A stretch of 18,702 bases of DNA from Chloroflexota bacterium (GCA_023489405.1 JAMDCW010000035.1:6987-25688), one strand, 5' to 3'; numbered from the stretch's first letter, positions 7,022 to 13,984 are shown. Notes: generated from the letters alone by a model not told the origin. Translations and numbers: made by a program.

Positions 7022-8644
7022 GTGCGCACGGATGTAAGTCAGTCGCCTGGAGAGAACGCTTCTCCGCCAGAGGCGGCACGATCAGGACGGTTGGCGCTCG
7101 GAGAACGTCCATTAATGTTACGCGTCACAGTGGTGGTTGCCGGCTCTGCTTCCCTGGGGGCAGAGATGGCCGCTTCCCGCCTACTGGAACCATACTTTGG
7201 CACGAGTCTTTTTGTTTGGGCAAATATTATCGGACTCATTCTCCTTTATCTGACCGCTGGCTATTATCTGGGTGGGCGTCTCGCTGATCGTTATCCTGAT
7301 TCGCGCTATCTCTATCTTATAACAGGAGTTGCGGCAATAGGGCTCATTGTCATACCGTTCGTGTCACGCCCTATCTTGCTGTTGTCTTTAAATGCTTTTG
7401 CGACATATTCCATTGGTGCCTTCTTAGGATCTCTCCTCGGTACAATACTACTTTTTATCGTTCCTATTACTCTACTTGGTTGTGTTTCACCGTATGCTAT
7501 CAGGTTAGTAGTAAAACACGTAGAGCAGGCTGGTAATGTATCTGGAGGTTTATATGCACTTTCTACAGTAGGAAGCATTGTGGGGACATTTCTTGCTGTT
7601 CTTGTTCTTATTCCTACTATTGGGACAGCGCGTACTTTGATTACTTTTGGTCTCGTCCTATTAGTCGTTTCGGTTGCTGGTCTTGGTAAGCGTTGGCCGT
7701 GGTTATGTGTATTTATTGGAGTAGTTTTGCTACTACTTCCACCTGCTGTTATCAAACCTGAACCTGGCATGATTACAGAGAAGGAATCGCCATACAATTT
7801 CATACAGGTTATTAATGATCACGGCACTCGATTATTATTACTGAATGAAGGTATCGCCATTCACTCTGTGTATAATCCTTCATCCCACAATAACCCCAAC
7901 CCCCTAGCGCATCTGACACGCGCTTATTGGGATTATGTCCTTATTGCACCATATTTTAATCCTTTACACCCCCCCAACCGGATTAACAAAGCAACCATTA
8001 TCGGCATGGGGGCTGGTACCATGGCTAAGGAACTCAGCTACTTCTATCCAGGGCTGCCGATCGATGGAGTAGAAATTGATCCCGAGATTATTGCAATTGG
8101 TCGAAAATACTTTGATCTCCATGAGCCGAATATCCGGACAATAGCCCAAGACGGGCGCTATTTCTTGCGTACGACGCATGCTTTATATGATCTGATAAGT
8201 ATTGATGCCTATCACACTCCCTATATTCCCTTTCAGTTAACAACGAAGGAATTCTTCCGAGAAGTTGCCCATCACCTCACACCTGATGGTAGCGTCGTGA
8301 TCAATGTAGGCCGCACGGCGAAAGACTTTCAGCTTGTTGATGACATTGCCCGGACGATGAGCACAGATTTTCGTGCCGTTTACTTGATAGATGTGCCATC
8401 TCCACCAGGAACGTTAATTCTTAATACACTTATTGTGGCAAATAATGATCCGACATCCCTGTCAAATCTAGCAACCCACATGAAGCACTTGAATAACCCG
8501 GTACTGCGTGCTTTAGGTGAGGAGGCGATTAGGCATACCGCCGTCTATCATCCTGCGCCAGGGCTCATCTTTACAGATGATCATGCTCCGGTTGAGCAAG
8601 TCGTAGATAATATGATCATTGATTATCTACGGACAGGTAAGTAA
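7022..8644 (+). CDS. membrane-bound spermidine-synthase-like protein
   Basis: The protein has 540 residues in two parts. Residues about 32-245 form seven or eight membrane helices (for example LFVWANIIGLILLYLTAGYY, and GSLLGTILLFIVPITLLGCV). The C-terminal half is a soluble aminopropyltransferase-like, SAM-binding domain. Its nucleotide motif is IIGMGAGTMA (about 324-333), the acidic SAM contact is GVEIDPE near 350, an Asp-Gly pair in AQDGRYF follows, and near 395 comes DAYHTPYIPFQLTTKEFF, the family's 'D.(f/y)....IPf.L.T.EF'. Such fused 'fused MFS/spermidine synthase' proteins are widespread in Chloroflexota. Their real product is uncertain, because polyamine-pocket residues are often not conserved. 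The start chosen is GTG 7022, with GGTGAGG about 6 bases upstream; ATG at 7115 is an alternative. The coding sequence appears richer in A and T than the left flank. No neighbour suggests a pathway. Confidence 0.8.
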   Translation: MRTDVSQSPGENASPPEAARSGRLALGERPLMLRVTVVVAGSASLGAEMAASRLLEPYFGTSLFVWANIIGLILLYLTAGYYLGGRLADRYPDSRYLYLITGVAAIGLIVIPFVSRPILLLSLNAFATYSIGAFLGSLLGTILLFIVPITLLGCVSPYAIRLVVKHVEQAGNVSGGLYALSTVGSIVGTFLAVLVLIPTIGTARTLITFGLVLLVVSVAGLGKRWPWLCVFIGVVLLLLPPAVIKPEPGMITEKESPYNFIQVINDHGTRLLLLNEGIAIHSVYNPSSHNNPNPLAHLTRAYWDYVLIAPYFNPLHPPNRINKATIIGMGAGTMAKELSYFYPGLPIDGVEIDPEIIAIGRKYFDLHEPNIRTIAQDGRYFLRTTHALYDLISIDAYHTPYIPFQLTTKEFFREVAHHLTPDGSVVINVGRTAKDFQLVDDIARTMSTDFRAVYLIDVPSPPGTLILNTLIVANNDPTSLSNLATHMKHLNNPVLRALGEEAIRHTAVYHPAPGLIFTDDHAPVEQVVDNMIIDYLRTGK

Positions 8645-8878
8645 AACCCTTAGCGTAGCGCAGCCTATGATCTTATAAGCCATTTTACCCTTTCCACCCT
8701 GACCTGAGGCAACCTTGAGAGATAAAGGGCGGTGGGCAAGGACAGAGCAGCAGCCTACCGGCGAGAAATAAATGACAGCGACTCTAGGTGGTCTTCACTA
8801 CGAGGAGTGAGAAAAACCTGAACAGCGAATAGACATCTCAACGACCACCTTCTTCAAGGAGATTCTCGCAGCGGCAGC

Positions 8879-8908
8879 TTGACGTTCCTTGTAAGATGAG
8901 TTAATGAT
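8879..8908 (+). promoter_or_regulatory. candidate promoter of the glutaredoxin-PDZ gene
   Basis: TTGACG (8879-8884) resembles a -35 box and AATGAT (8903-8908) a -10 box, 18 bases apart. They sit about 40 bases before the ATG at 8947. Similar chance matches are common, so this is tentative. Confidence 0.35.
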
Positions 8909-8934
8909 AGGCATATCTAGGTATGAGACAAACT

Positions 8935-8940
8935 GGGGAG
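8935..8940 (+). promoter_or_regulatory. ribosome binding site that decides the glutaredoxin start
   Basis: GGGGAG lies 6 bases before ATG 8947, an ideal spacing. The site is upstream of the in-frame TGA at 8977. Translation therefore seems designed to begin before the TGA. The GTG at 8995, which would avoid the TGA, has no comparable site. Confidence 0.6.
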
Positions 8941-8946
8941 ATGCTT

Positions 8947-9462
8947 ATGAACGCCACCGTTTATACGACCCCTACATGACCATTTTGTACGCAGGTGAAA
9001 GCGTGGCTTTCCCAGAAGGGTATTTCCTATACAGAAAAAGACGTTTCGCGTGACCAGACTGCTGCCTATGAGATGATTCGAAAATCTGGTCAGCAAGGCG
9101 TGCCGGTGATCGATATTGATGACCAAGTTGTGGTGGGATTTGATCGTCGCCGTCTTGAAACTATCCTCGCTGCGAGCACTGCCAAACCCACGCTAGGAGC
9201 GGCAGTTGCAGATGCGGAACGCATCTTGACCCTAAAAGGGCTAGCTCCCATGCGAGGTGCTTATATTGGGCGCGTGGTGGCAGGCTCCTTGGCCAGCAAG
9301 CTTAGCCTCCGCATAGGAGATGTGATCACCGAGCTTGCTGGCAGCACGATAACATCCGCCGAGGATGTTATTCGAACCATGCGGCTGCTTGAGCGTGGAC
9401 AGGTGCTTACTGTCACATACGTGCGAGATGGCAGCACCCATCAGGCTAGTGTGCAAGCGTAA
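8947..9462 (+). CDS. glutaredoxin-PDZ fusion with in-frame TGA at the active-site Cys (candidate selenoprotein)
   Basis: Read from ATG 8947, the frame gives 171 residues with a single in-frame TGA at codon 11 (8977-8979). The context is VYTTPT-U-PFC, so the TGA falls exactly on the first cysteine of the CPFC/CPYC glutaredoxin motif and the second Cys (C14) is intact. The rest of the YruB/NrdH-like glutaredoxin fold follows without damage: KAWLSQKGISYTEKDVSRD, EMIRKSGQQGVPVIDIDD with the cis-Pro P53, and VVGFDRRRLETIL. From about 100 to 171 comes a PDZ domain (GAYIGRVVAGSLASKLSLRIGD, then EDVIRTMRLLERG). No signal peptide is visible. Good preservation on both sides of the TGA, the ribosome site at 8935-8940 and hairpins just after the TGA favour selenocysteine. 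Alternatives are a point-mutated gene, a base error, or a shortened protein from GTG 8995 that would lack the active site. The neighbours are unrelated genes; selA-D and tRNA-Sec are not in the window. Confidence 0.72.
8977..9011 (+). promoter_or_regulatory. putative bacterial SECIS-like hairpin after the in-frame TGA
   Basis: Two mutually exclusive hairpins follow the TGA. In the first, ACGC (8989-8992) pairs with GCGT (9001-9004) around the loop AGGTGAAA, and GCAGGT matches the E. coli fdhF SECIS top. In the second, GAAAGC (8997-9002) pairs with GCTTTC (9006-9011) around a GTG loop, 23 bases after the TGA. The second has a six-base stem, a short loop beginning with G and suitable spacing, as I recall the published bacterial SECIS rules. 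The base after TGA is C, as in fdhF. No energy calculation was made. Confidence 0.45.
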
Positions 9463-9470
9463 AGTATACG

Positions 9471-9519
9471 AAAGAAAAATAGTATGGTTGCCATTCCCCC
9501 GCTGGCAACCATACTTTTA
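9471..9519. terminator. bidirectional rho-independent terminator
   Basis: AGTATGGTTGCCA (9481-9493) pairs perfectly with TGGCAACCATACT (9503-9515), a 13-base stem with a 9-base loop. A TTTTA follows on the plus strand. The A-rich stretch AAAGAAAAAT before it supplies the U-run on the minus strand. It sits between the convergent glutaredoxin-PDZ and zinc-ribbon genes and can stop transcription from both. Confidence 0.9.
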
Positions 9520-9541
9520 TCTCATGGTAGTTGATGGTGTC

Positions 9542-9913
9542 TTAGAAGCGTGTATCTGAGCGATACCCTGCTGGAGCGCCATAAGATCGGCTACCACGCT
9601 TCTCTTCCCAACAATCTCGACAATAGACAGGCTTACCAGGTGTGGGAGCGAATGGTACTTCAGTCTCACGCCCACAAGTAGAGCAGACGACCTGATGCAT
9701 CTCGCGGGGCGCTCGAGGACCAGCACTTGGCTCGCGGCTGCCGAACTGGCTATTTCCATAGCCTTGTTGAGATTTACGTTGGGCACGACAGGATGGGCAT
9801 CTGGAGGGCTGATGAGTCAGTCCGTGGGTTGCGTAGTACTGTTGCTCCCCCGCAGTAAATAGGAAGCGGGAGTTACAATCTCGACAGACGAGGGTGATAT
9901 CTGAATAGGACAC
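9542..9913 (-). CDS. double zinc-ribbon protein
   Basis: The protein has 123 residues with two four-cysteine zinc sites. Site one is C10-x2-C13 with C39-x2-C42 in VCRDCNSRF...RCPSCR, of the zf-trcl (probable zinc-binding domain) type. Site two is C77-x2-C80 with C98-x2-C101 in CSTCGRETEVPFAPTPGKPVYCRDCW, the 'CxxC...PF.P..gkPvyCrdC' ribbon. A Gly/Ser/Gln/Arg-rich linker joins them. The C-terminus is Arg- and Gly-rich, suggesting nucleic-acid or ribosome contact, though the function is unknown. Proteins of this make-up are common in Chloroflexota. The start is GTG 9913, with AAGGA about 7 bases upstream. The gene is monocistronic or at the tail of the mreB-murQ transcript, and ends at the shared terminator. 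Confidence 0.85.
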   Translation of the reverse strand: MSYSDITLVCRDCNSRFLFTAGEQQYYATHGLTHQPSRCPSCRAQRKSQQGYGNSQFGSREPSAGPRAPREMHQVVCSTCGRETEVPFAPTPGKPVYCRDCWEEKRGSRSYGAPAGYRSDTRF

Positions 9914-10072
9914 TAGAAATCCTTACCGTTCTTAGTGAAAAAGGACCTTATACAACTCGAAGAGACGGCGAAAGAGCTCTGGAAGTGGGGGAACTAAACG
10001 AGATTGCTGGCCTCTCAGAAACGCTTTGCTACCGCTACTTTACTTCTTGCCCCTGAGTGTACCACACCGTTG

Positions 10073-10972
10073 CTAACTGTGGAGCACTTTGTGCAAATGA
10101 CCATCTGCCATTTCCAGAAGATGTTCGGCGGTAAAGCAGTCCACTTTGCGCTGCCGCATGACAATGGCAACTTTTACTTCAAACCCCGCTTCTTGTAGGC
10201 TTTGGTACGCTTCATCCCTTGTGCAGCCTGTAACTGCTTGTAGTATGCGGGCTGCTCGATCTCGAAGCTTGGCGTTCGTTGGCTGAAGGTCAACCATTAA
10301 GTTGCCGAGACATTTGCCTAACCGGACCATTGTACCTGTGCTAAGCATATTGAGGATCAGCTTTTGCGCGGTGCCAGCTTTAAGTCGCGTAGAACCTGTG
10401 AGGATTTCTGGGCCAACGATAGGCGCTATAATAATATCACTGTAGTCCGCTAAGGAAGAATGTGCAGTACAGCAGATCCCGATAGTAAGCGATCCTTTGA
10501 GGCGGGCTTTAGCAAGAGCTGCCAGAACAAAGGGTGCTCTACCGCTTGCTGAAAGACCGACTACGCTATCGTCTGGACCGATGGAGTATTGCGCAACTGC
10601 AGCTTCTCCGCTAGCATAATCATCTTCTGCCCCCTCTACTGGTCTGGTTAGAGCGCGTGTTCCACCAGCAATAATTGCTTGCACTTTATCTGGAGGAGTA
10701 CTAAAGGTTGGAATACACTCTGCAGCATCAAGTACTCCTAAGCGTCCACTTGTTCCCGCACCGATATAGAAGAGGCGTCCTCCGCGGTGCATGCGCTCTA
10801 CAACGGCATCAATGGCGGCAGCAATCTGTGGAAGCTGGGTAGCAATTGCTTCAGGAACGCGACGATCTTCTTCGTTCATGAGCTGGACGATTTCGAGTGC
10901 GTTCATCCTGTCCAGGTGTAGGCTGGCCGGATTTTGCTCCTCGGTAGTTAGACTGGCTAGTTCTGGTTCCAT
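10073..10972 (-). CDS. murQ: N-acetylmuramic acid 6-phosphate etherase
   Basis: MurQ cleaves the lactyl ether of MurNAc-6-phosphate to give GlcNAc-6-phosphate and D-lactate, a cytoplasmic step in recycling cell-wall sugars. The 299 residues match the normal length. The N-terminal helix has NPASLHLDRMNALEIVQLMNEED (14-36). The SIS domain has the sugar-phosphate loop YIGAGTSGRLGVLDAAECIPTF (69-90), with catalytic E85 corresponding to E. coli Glu83. VEGAEDD contains E116, corresponding to Glu114. A second phosphate loop is VGLSASGRAPF. The C-terminal part has NLMVDLQPTNAKLRDRAARI, typical of the family. Its ATG follows the mreB stop by 11 bases, so the two are cotranscribed. No MurNAc kinase or transporter is nearby. 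Confidence 0.96.
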   Translation of the reverse strand: MEPELASLTTEEQNPASLHLDRMNALEIVQLMNEEDRRVPEAIATQLPQIAAAIDAVVERMHRGGRLFYIGAGTSGRLGVLDAAECIPTFSTPPDKVQAIIAGGTRALTRPVEGAEDDYASGEAAVAQYSIGPDDSVVGLSASGRAPFVLAALAKARLKGSLTIGICCTAHSSLADYSDIIIAPIVGPEILTGSTRLKAGTAQKLILNMLSTGTMVRLGKCLGNLMVDLQPTNAKLRDRAARILQAVTGCTRDEAYQSLQEAGFEVKVAIVMRQRKVDCFTAEHLLEMADGHLHKVLHS

Positions 10973-10983
10973 TCAGCGGATCC

Positions 10984-11985
10984 CTACACCTCTACAAGGC
11001 TACGCTTGAGAATGTTGAGTTCCTCGAGAGCTTTTCCCGTGCCAAGGGCTACACAGTTCATTGGATTTTCCGCGATTTGGCACGGAATCTCCGTTGCCTG
11101 AGCCATGAGCGTATCCAGGCCGCGTAGCATTGCCGTTCCACCGGTCATGATCATGCCCTTGTTGTAGATATCAGAAGCCAGCTCGGGGGGAGTACGCTCC
11201 AAGACGGATTTCACTATCTCAACGATTTGTTGCAGCGGCTCGCTAATGGCTTCGAGAACTTCGGTCGAGCGAATAGTCACGCTACGAGGCATGCCAGACA
11301 CTTGATCACGCCCACGGACATCACATTCGAGATCACGCTCTAACGGAAGGGCTGTGCCTACTTGAATTTTGACTTCTTCTGCAGCGCGATCACCGATTAG
11401 TAGATTGTGTTGGCGTTTGATATACGCTGCAATGGCATCATCAAGCTTGTTACCGCCGACACGGATTGAATTTTTTACGACAATGCCATTGAGAGAGATG
11501 ACGGCAACTTCAGTCGTACCTCCTCCTATAGAAACAACGAGGTTCCCGTCCGGTCCATCGATTGGTACATTAGCGCCTAGTGCTGCTGCTAGCGGTTCAG
11601 GAATGAGATAAGCATTGCGTGCACCAGCGGCGAGCGTAGCGTGTCTCACTGCACGGCTCTCGACGCTGGTGGCGCCGCCGGGAATACAAACCATGACATC
11701 AGGAGCAAAGAAACGCCAGCGTCCAGATACTTTGCGTAAAAAGTACGAGAGCATAGCTTCAGTGACGCTATAGTGAGCAATCACGCCGTCGCGCATAGGA
11801 CGATAGACAGAGACCATTTGTGGCGCTCGACCGAGCATTTCTCGCGCTTCATCCCCTACTGCACGGACGCTGCCATCTTCAGTGTAGACAGCAATAACTG
11901 AAGGTTCATTGAGAACAATTCCTTTGCCCTCAACGTAGACTAGTACGTTGGTCGTTCCGAGATCAATGCCTATGTGCATATTCAT
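10984..11985 (-). CDS. mreB: rod-shape-determining actin homologue MreB
   Basis: MreB polymerises under the membrane and guides the elongation machinery of cell-wall synthesis. The 333-residue length is normal. The actin-fold ATP motifs are present: GIDLGTTN (6-13), IGGGTTEVAVISL in the middle, and the adenosine loop TGGTAMLRG near 281-289. Other family blocks are YRPMRDGVIAHYSVTEAML, PEPLAAALG and the C-terminal ENPMNCVALGTGKALEEL. The start is ATG 11985 or the in-frame ATG 11979; the ribosome site is weak. It lies between atpC (50 bases upstream) and murQ (11 bases downstream) without the usual mreC-mreD partners. It may therefore be a second MreB/Mbl-type copy or a relocated single copy. 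That cannot be decided here. Confidence 0.96.
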   Translation of the reverse strand: MNMHIGIDLGTTNVLVYVEGKGIVLNEPSVIAVYTEDGSVRAVGDEAREMLGRAPQMVSVYRPMRDGVIAHYSVTEAMLSYFLRKVSGRWRFFAPDVMVCIPGGATSVESRAVRHATLAAGARNAYLIPEPLAAALGANVPIDGPDGNLVVSIGGGTTEVAVISLNGIVVKNSIRVGGNKLDDAIAAYIKRQHNLLIGDRAAEEVKIQVGTALPLERDLECDVRGRDQVSGMPRSVTIRSTEVLEAISEPLQQIVEIVKSVLERTPPELASDIYNKGMIMTGGTAMLRGLDTLMAQATEIPCQIAENPMNCVALGTGKALEELNILKRSLVEV

Positions 11986-12035
11986 CGCTGGCTCAGATCC
12001 TTCGTGGCAGTGAGGATTATACTCTCTGACCTAGC

Positions 12036-12470
12036 CTACGGATTATCCCTCGCAGGGGGACGTCTCGTCGAGCGCGTAGCACGTCGTTGTACAACTTGAA
12101 GTCGAGCGTGAGCGAAACGTAATGTCGCTCGTGCTTCGGCAGCACGCTCTGGAAAATCTCGAATCTCTTGCTCAGCTCGCTCCCGCGCTTCTTGTGCACG
12201 AGATTCATCAATTTCGTCAGCATGCTCAGCAATGTCTGCCAGAACGACGACCTTGTCAGGGCGGACCTGGACAAAGCCTCCGCCAATTGCGTAGTACTCT
12301 ACGTCATTGCCACGCCGGATACGCAGCTCGCCTGGTTTTAGAGTACTGATCAATGGTGCATGATGAGCTAAAATACCGAGCTCACCTTCGCTCCCAGGTA
12401 CTACGACAAAATCGATATCTTCTGCAAAGACTAAGCGATCTAACGTCACAATCTCGAGGCGAAATGGCAT
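12036..12470 (-). CDS. atpC: F-type ATP synthase epsilon subunit
   Basis: This is the epsilon subunit of the F1 rotor stalk, which couples gamma rotation to the c-ring and can inhibit ATP hydrolysis. The 144 residues comprise the N-terminal beta sandwich (MPFRLEIVTLDRLVF, then VVVPGSEGELGILAHHAPLISTLKPGELRIR, the family hallmark, and GGGFVQVRPDKVVVLAD). A helical hairpin of Glu/Arg/Ala-rich sequence follows (EARERAEQEIRDFPERAAEARATL). The C-terminal tail is unusually rich in Arg and Pro. The gene begins one base after the atpD stop and is translationally coupled to it. Confidence 0.96.
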   Translation of the reverse strand: MPFRLEIVTLDRLVFAEDIDFVVVPGSEGELGILAHHAPLISTLKPGELRIRRGNDVEYYAIGGGFVQVRPDKVVVLADIAEHADEIDESRAQEARERAEQEIRDFPERAAEARATLRFAHARLQVVQRRATRSTRRPPARDNP

Positions 12471-12471
12471 G

Positions 12472-13905
12472 CTACCCTTTCCCTGCCTTCTTGATGGCGT
12501 CCTCTATAGCCCCACAATAGCTGAATGCACCTTCAGGAAGATCATCGTGTACACCTTCGACGATTTCTCGAAAACTACGAACAGTATCCGCTCGGGAAAC
12601 GTAGCGAGGCTCACGACCGGTGAAGGAATAGGCGGTGAAGAACGGCTGACTCATAAACTGTTCCAGTTTGCGTGCTCGAGAGACGATCAGCTTATCGTCT
12701 TCTGACAGCTCATCAACGCCGAGAATGGCTATGATGTCTTGTAAATCTCGATAACGCTGCAGTACTTGCTGAACTTGTCGAGCTACTCGGTAATGTTCAT
12801 CGCCGACCACGAGAGGGTCCAGGATGCGGCTAGTGGAAGCTAGGGGGTCAACCGCTGGGTAGATACCGCGTTCGGAGATTGCTCGATCAAGAACGAGAGT
12901 TGCATCAAGGTGAGCAAATACCGCTGCCGGAGCGGGGTCGGTAATGTCATCGGCTGGAACATATACAGCTTGGAATGATGTCACAGAGCCTTTGGTCGTT
13001 GACGTGATACGTTCCTGAAGTAGCCCCATATCCACTGCTAGTGTAGGTTGGTAGCCTACGGCTGAGGGGAGGCGACCGAGAAGCGTGGATACTTCCGATC
13101 CAGCTTGGGTAAATCGAAAAATGTTATCGATGAACAGTAGTACGTCACGGCCTTCTTGGTCACGGAAGTATTCGGCCATTGTCAATGCTGTGAGACCAAC
13201 TCGCTGCCGGGCACCCGGTGGTTCATTCATTTGTCCGAAAACTAGTGCTGCCCGTCCTAGAACGCCGGCCTCTTCCATTTCATAGTAGAGATCATTTCCT
13301 TCGCGAGTACGCTCACCTACACCGCCAAAGACAGAGTAGCCACCATGCTGCTTTGCTACGTTGTTAATGAGTTCGGTAATGACAACAGTCTTCCCTACAC
13401 CGGCTCCTCCGAAGATTCCGACTTTACCTCCTCGACGGATTGGAGCAATCAAATCAATGACCTTAATACCTGTTTCAAAAATCTGTGCTTCGGTAGTCTG
13501 CTCAGTGAATGATGGAGATGGTCGATGAATTGGCCAGCACTCAGCCCCTTCAGGGTCTGGCTTACCATCAGTCGCCTGACCAAGCACGTTGAAGAGGCGT
13601 CCTAATGTAGCGGGTCCAACAGGAACTGAGATTGGAGATCCTGTATCGATGGCTTCGGTATTGCGGAGTAAGCCGTCGGTTGAACTCATCGCAACGCAGC
13701 GTGCCCAGTTATTGCCGATGTGTTGGGCTACTTCAAGGATGATGTAGTCACCACTGCCCGTTCCGACGCCGCGGGATTTTTCGGCGATTGCTGGTGCTGG
13801 AATCTGAACTGCGTTGAGGAGGCCAGGCAATTCTCCGCTTTGGAACTCGATATCGACCACCGGACCGATGATTTGAACAACTCTCCCGACTGAGCCTTTA
13901 GCCAT
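12472..13905 (-). CDS. atpD: F-type ATP synthase beta subunit
   Basis: This is the catalytic beta subunit of F1, 477 residues from ATG 13905, which is preceded by an ideal AGGAGG. The frame extends to 14001, but the extra N-terminus has no beta-subunit character. Motifs seen are GRVVQIIGPVVDIEF at the N-terminus, Walker A GGAGVGKT (166-173), GERTREGNDLYYEM with the catalytic Glu region near 198, Walker B LLFIDNIFRF, and then AGSEVSTLLGRLPSAVGYQPTLA. The DELSEDD-type loop (LGVDELSEDDKLIVSRARKLEQF) follows in the C-terminal helical domain. There is a modest insertion near 40-56 (AIAEKSRGVGTGSGDY). atpC follows, but no atpG or atpA precedes it; the gene upstream is recO. The operon is therefore split. 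Confidence 0.97.
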   Translation of the reverse strand: MAKGSVGRVVQIIGPVVDIEFQSGELPGLLNAVQIPAPAIAEKSRGVGTGSGDYIILEVAQHIGNNWARCVAMSSTDGLLRNTEAIDTGSPISVPVGPATLGRLFNVLGQATDGKPDPEGAECWPIHRPSPSFTEQTTEAQIFETGIKVIDLIAPIRRGGKVGIFGGAGVGKTVVITELINNVAKQHGGYSVFGGVGERTREGNDLYYEMEEAGVLGRAALVFGQMNEPPGARQRVGLTALTMAEYFRDQEGRDVLLFIDNIFRFTQAGSEVSTLLGRLPSAVGYQPTLAVDMGLLQERITSTTKGSVTSFQAVYVPADDITDPAPAAVFAHLDATLVLDRAISERGIYPAVDPLASTSRILDPLVVGDEHYRVARQVQQVLQRYRDLQDIIAILGVDELSEDDKLIVSRARKLEQFMSQPFFTAYSFTGREPRYVSRADTVRSFREIVEGVHDDLPEGAFSYCGAIEDAIKKAGKG

Positions 13906-13920
13906 ATCTCCTCCTGCGAT

Positions 13921-13984
13921 CAGCCAGGTCACTGGCTGAAGACTTTCTACCTTGTCACACGTCCGTCCGTGAGCATTGCAATGC
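13921..13984 (-). promoter_or_regulatory. hairpin and palindrome in the atpD leader
   Basis: Between recO and atpD, CAGCCAG (13921-13927) pairs with CTGGCTG (13932-13938) around GTCA, giving a 7-base stem directly before the atpD ribosome site. A perfect 12-base palindrome, GCATTGCAATGC, lies at 13973-13984. There is no T-run, so termination is unlikely. They may mark an mRNA processing or regulatory site in front of atpD. No promoter boxes were convincing. Confidence 0.4.

Larger units (their letters stand above)
8645..8946. other. intergenic region before the glutaredoxin gene
   Basis: These 302 bases show no convincing gene on either strand. Two secondary features are visible. AGGTGGTC at 8786-8793 is inverted as GACCACCT at 8843-8850. 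A small TCACT/AGTGA hairpin with loop ACGAGG lies at 8795-8810, inside the larger pair. The right end carries a candidate promoter (8879-8908) and the ribosome site GGGGAG (8935-8940). No clear terminator for the upstream gene, no tRNA and no riboswitch family was recognised. Confidence 0.6.

Noticed and set aside
8786..8816. T-box or ykkC/guanidine-type riboswitch because of GGTGGTC and an ACGA loop
   Set aside because: The conserved T-box (TGGNACCGCG) and the paired ACGR hairpins are not present, and the downstream gene does not fit.
8995..9462. Glutaredoxin gene taken to start at GTG 8995
   Set aside because: It would lack the first strand and the CxxC motif and has no ribosome site, while a good site and the missing residues lie just upstream, across the TGA.
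12017..12286. 89-codon minus-strand frame overlapping atpC
   Set aside because: It is out of frame with the well-supported epsilon subunit and shows no family.
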